64,000 nucleotides of DNA from Paenibacillus zeirhizosphaerae (GTDB lineage Bacteria > Bacillota > Bacilli > Paenibacillales > Paenibacillaceae): NCBI RefSeq assembly GCF_030705605.1, contig NZ_JAPCKK010000016.1, positions 744,001 to 808,000 on the forward strand. The letters run 5' to 3'. Position 1 is the first letter of the stretch. Each line of letters starts with the position of its first letter. A program made the translations under genes and the position numbers. Of this stretch, positions 63,120-64,000 are shown in pieces. A model generated the notes under the pieces. The model ran no database searches. It was not told where the DNA came from and worked only from the letters and a program-made list of their open reading frames with translations.

Positions 63120-63332
63120 ATGAAAATAGCCAAAGATACGGCCTGCGCCCTTGGGTGGCTCGCCGGCACTACGATAGGCACCGGCATTGCCTTTCTGCTC
63201 CAATGGCAGTCCTATGACGCAGTCTGGTCGGTAGCGATCGGCGGGACCTCGGGGACTATCATAGCACTCGTGTACCGTTTCTTCATGCGCCGCGCACAGT
63301 GGCATGGAACTCAAAAAAACAGCCCTCAATAA
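63120..63332 (+). CDS. Small membrane protein, 70 aa
   Basis: Two hydrophobic helices (about 8-27 and 34-54) with Gly/Thr-rich GTTIGTGIAFLL, then a basic end (RFFMRRAQWHG). GGAGG lies ten bases before the ATG. Convergent with the GNAT gene and divergent from araM, whose operator lies within their shared upstream region. Family not recognised. Confidence 0.72.
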   Translation: MKIAKDTACALGWLAGTTIGTGIAFLLQWQSYDAVWSVAIGGTSGTIIALVYRFFMRRAQWHGTQKNSPQ

Positions 63333-63346
63333 TTTTTGAGGGCTGA
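63321..63346 (-). terminator. Terminator of the GNAT gene
   Basis: CAGCCCTCA / TGAGGGCTG stem with TTTTTTT on the minus strand; it overlaps the end of the convergent small gene. Confidence 0.8.
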
Positions 63347-63361
63347 GGGCTGTTGGCCATA

Positions 63362-63910
63362 TTAGTCCAGAAAATCGACAACGCTGCACAGCCAGACCAT
63401 ATGTGCGGTATCTGGTCCCCAATAGTCCTTCACGACGACGTAAGGCTCCCCAAATTTTTTCGTCCATTTTGCCTGTGCGCTTTTATAGCCGCTGTCCAGA
63501 CAGAATTGTTCAATTCCCCGTTCGTGAAGATACGTGACCACTTCTCTAATCAAAGCCGAGGCAATTCCCTGGCCCTGATCGTCCGGCAGTACGTATAAAC
63601 TGCCCAATTCCCCTACTTGCTCCAATTGATTGCCTGTGCAGGCTTTAATATCCTCGCCCGACGGTCCAAAGGAAACGGTACCAACCACAACCCCCTCCCG
63701 CTTGGCAAGCCAAAAACAGGTTTCCGGCTCATCTCTGTCCATAGCGCTGCGGAACGTATTTATTTTGTATTCGATCTCTGCCCGCATGTCATCTGTCAAA
63801 TGTCCAATCCCGTCCTGTTCGAAAGCGTTGGGGATCGCCGTTTCAAACACATGGCAGACCTGCTCGAGGTCGGATGGGCTGAACTGAGTGATGGTAAGGC
63901 CGTTCATCAT
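63362..63910 (-). CDS. GNAT-family N-acetyltransferase
   Basis: A 182-residue acetyltransferase with the acetyl-CoA loop: VGELGSLYVLPDDQGQGIASALI (Q/RxxGxG/A type) and the C-terminal FCLDSGYKSAQAKWTKKFGEP. Substrate unknown. ATG 63910 chosen (AAAGGA seven bases upstream); the frame open to 63994 lacks a site. Confidence 0.88.
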   Translation of the reverse strand: MMNGLTITQFSPSDLEQVCHVFETAIPNAFEQDGIGHLTDDMRAEIEYKINTFRSAMDRDEPETCFWLAKREGVVVGTVSFGPSGEDIKACTGNQLEQVGELGSLYVLPDDQGQGIASALIREVVTYLHERGIEQFCLDSGYKSAQAKWTKKFGEPYVVVKDYWGPDTAHMVWLCSVVDFLD

Positions 63911-64000
63911 TTTTTGTTCCTTTCGATGTAAAATGGATGGAGGCAGCATGATTTTCTTAAGATTATAGCATGCTTTAACCAACAAAATCTGCACCGGTAT

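Overview
The window looks like chromosomal DNA from a low-to-medium GC Firmicute of the order Bacillales, most probably Paenibacillus or a close relative. This is inferred from strong AGGAGG-type ribosome sites with frequent TTG and GTG starts, a GlnR/TnrA box at an ammonium transporter, an AraR regulon, a lipoteichoic-acid-synthase-like protein, and many Bacillus-type families (RelQ/YjbM, YugP, YitT, YtpB, YuzB, YtxH, YutE/DUF86, DUF309). I see no rRNA, tRNA, CRISPR array, insertion sequence or intact prophage. Almost all genes are housekeeping or accessory chromosomal genes.

Layout. 1-7.5 kb: the 5' part of an rRNA m5C methyltransferase gene (its 3' end lies off the window), a membrane thioredoxin-like protein, the operon pyrD-relQ-DUF309, an L,D-transpeptidase with a cytoplasmic TPR-like head, ferredoxin and DNA polymerase IV. 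7.6-12 kb: citramalate synthase behind a palindromic promoter, a TlpA-like oxidoreductase, an MFS exporter and a lone JAMM protease. 12-15.3 kb: the operon amtB - GlnD-like nucleotidyltransferase - DnaQ-like exonuclease, with a perfect GlnR/TnrA box. 15.5-22.5 kb: MerR and LysR regulators, YugP protease, rhomboid, thiol peroxidase, a probable 6S RNA, DUF624 protein and the CshA helicase with a long leader. 22.8-33.3 kb: YitT, a DUF4015 glycosidase-like protein, two MATE exporters, an alpha-glucosidase, ytpB-pfkA, a cold-shock protein and two small proteins.

33.4-46 kb: oligoendopeptidase F with two possible in-frame starts, LapA-like and M42 peptidase genes, ABC-F and DUF92, FAH-GDPD (overlapping), CapA, hemE-hemH and an MFS exporter. 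46-51 kb: O-methyltransferase, RNA methyltransferase and LTA-synthase-like genes, with two copies of a hairpin-forming repeat. 51-57.8 kb: a cluster with an iron-sulfur flavour (a cysteine-free A-type-carrier relative, a YuzB-like protein, a SufR-like regulator), M14 peptidase, glutamate racemase, a solitary holin and an unusual protein with a duplicated helix-turn-helix. 57.9-63 kb: araB, araD, araR and araM with three AraR-type operators. The window closes with a small membrane protein and a GNAT acetyltransferase.

The most interesting signals are: (1) a dispersed intergenic repeat of about 130 bp (two full copies and one decayed copy) whose hairpin shows a compensatory base change; (2) the ammonium transporter operon carrying a GlnD-like nucleotidyltransferase and an exonuclease but no PII gene; (3) PepF with a signal-peptide start and a second strong internal start; (4) an A-type-carrier-like protein whose cysteine positions carry His/Asp-rich HGDH motifs; (5) the duplicated-HTH protein divergent from a lone holin.
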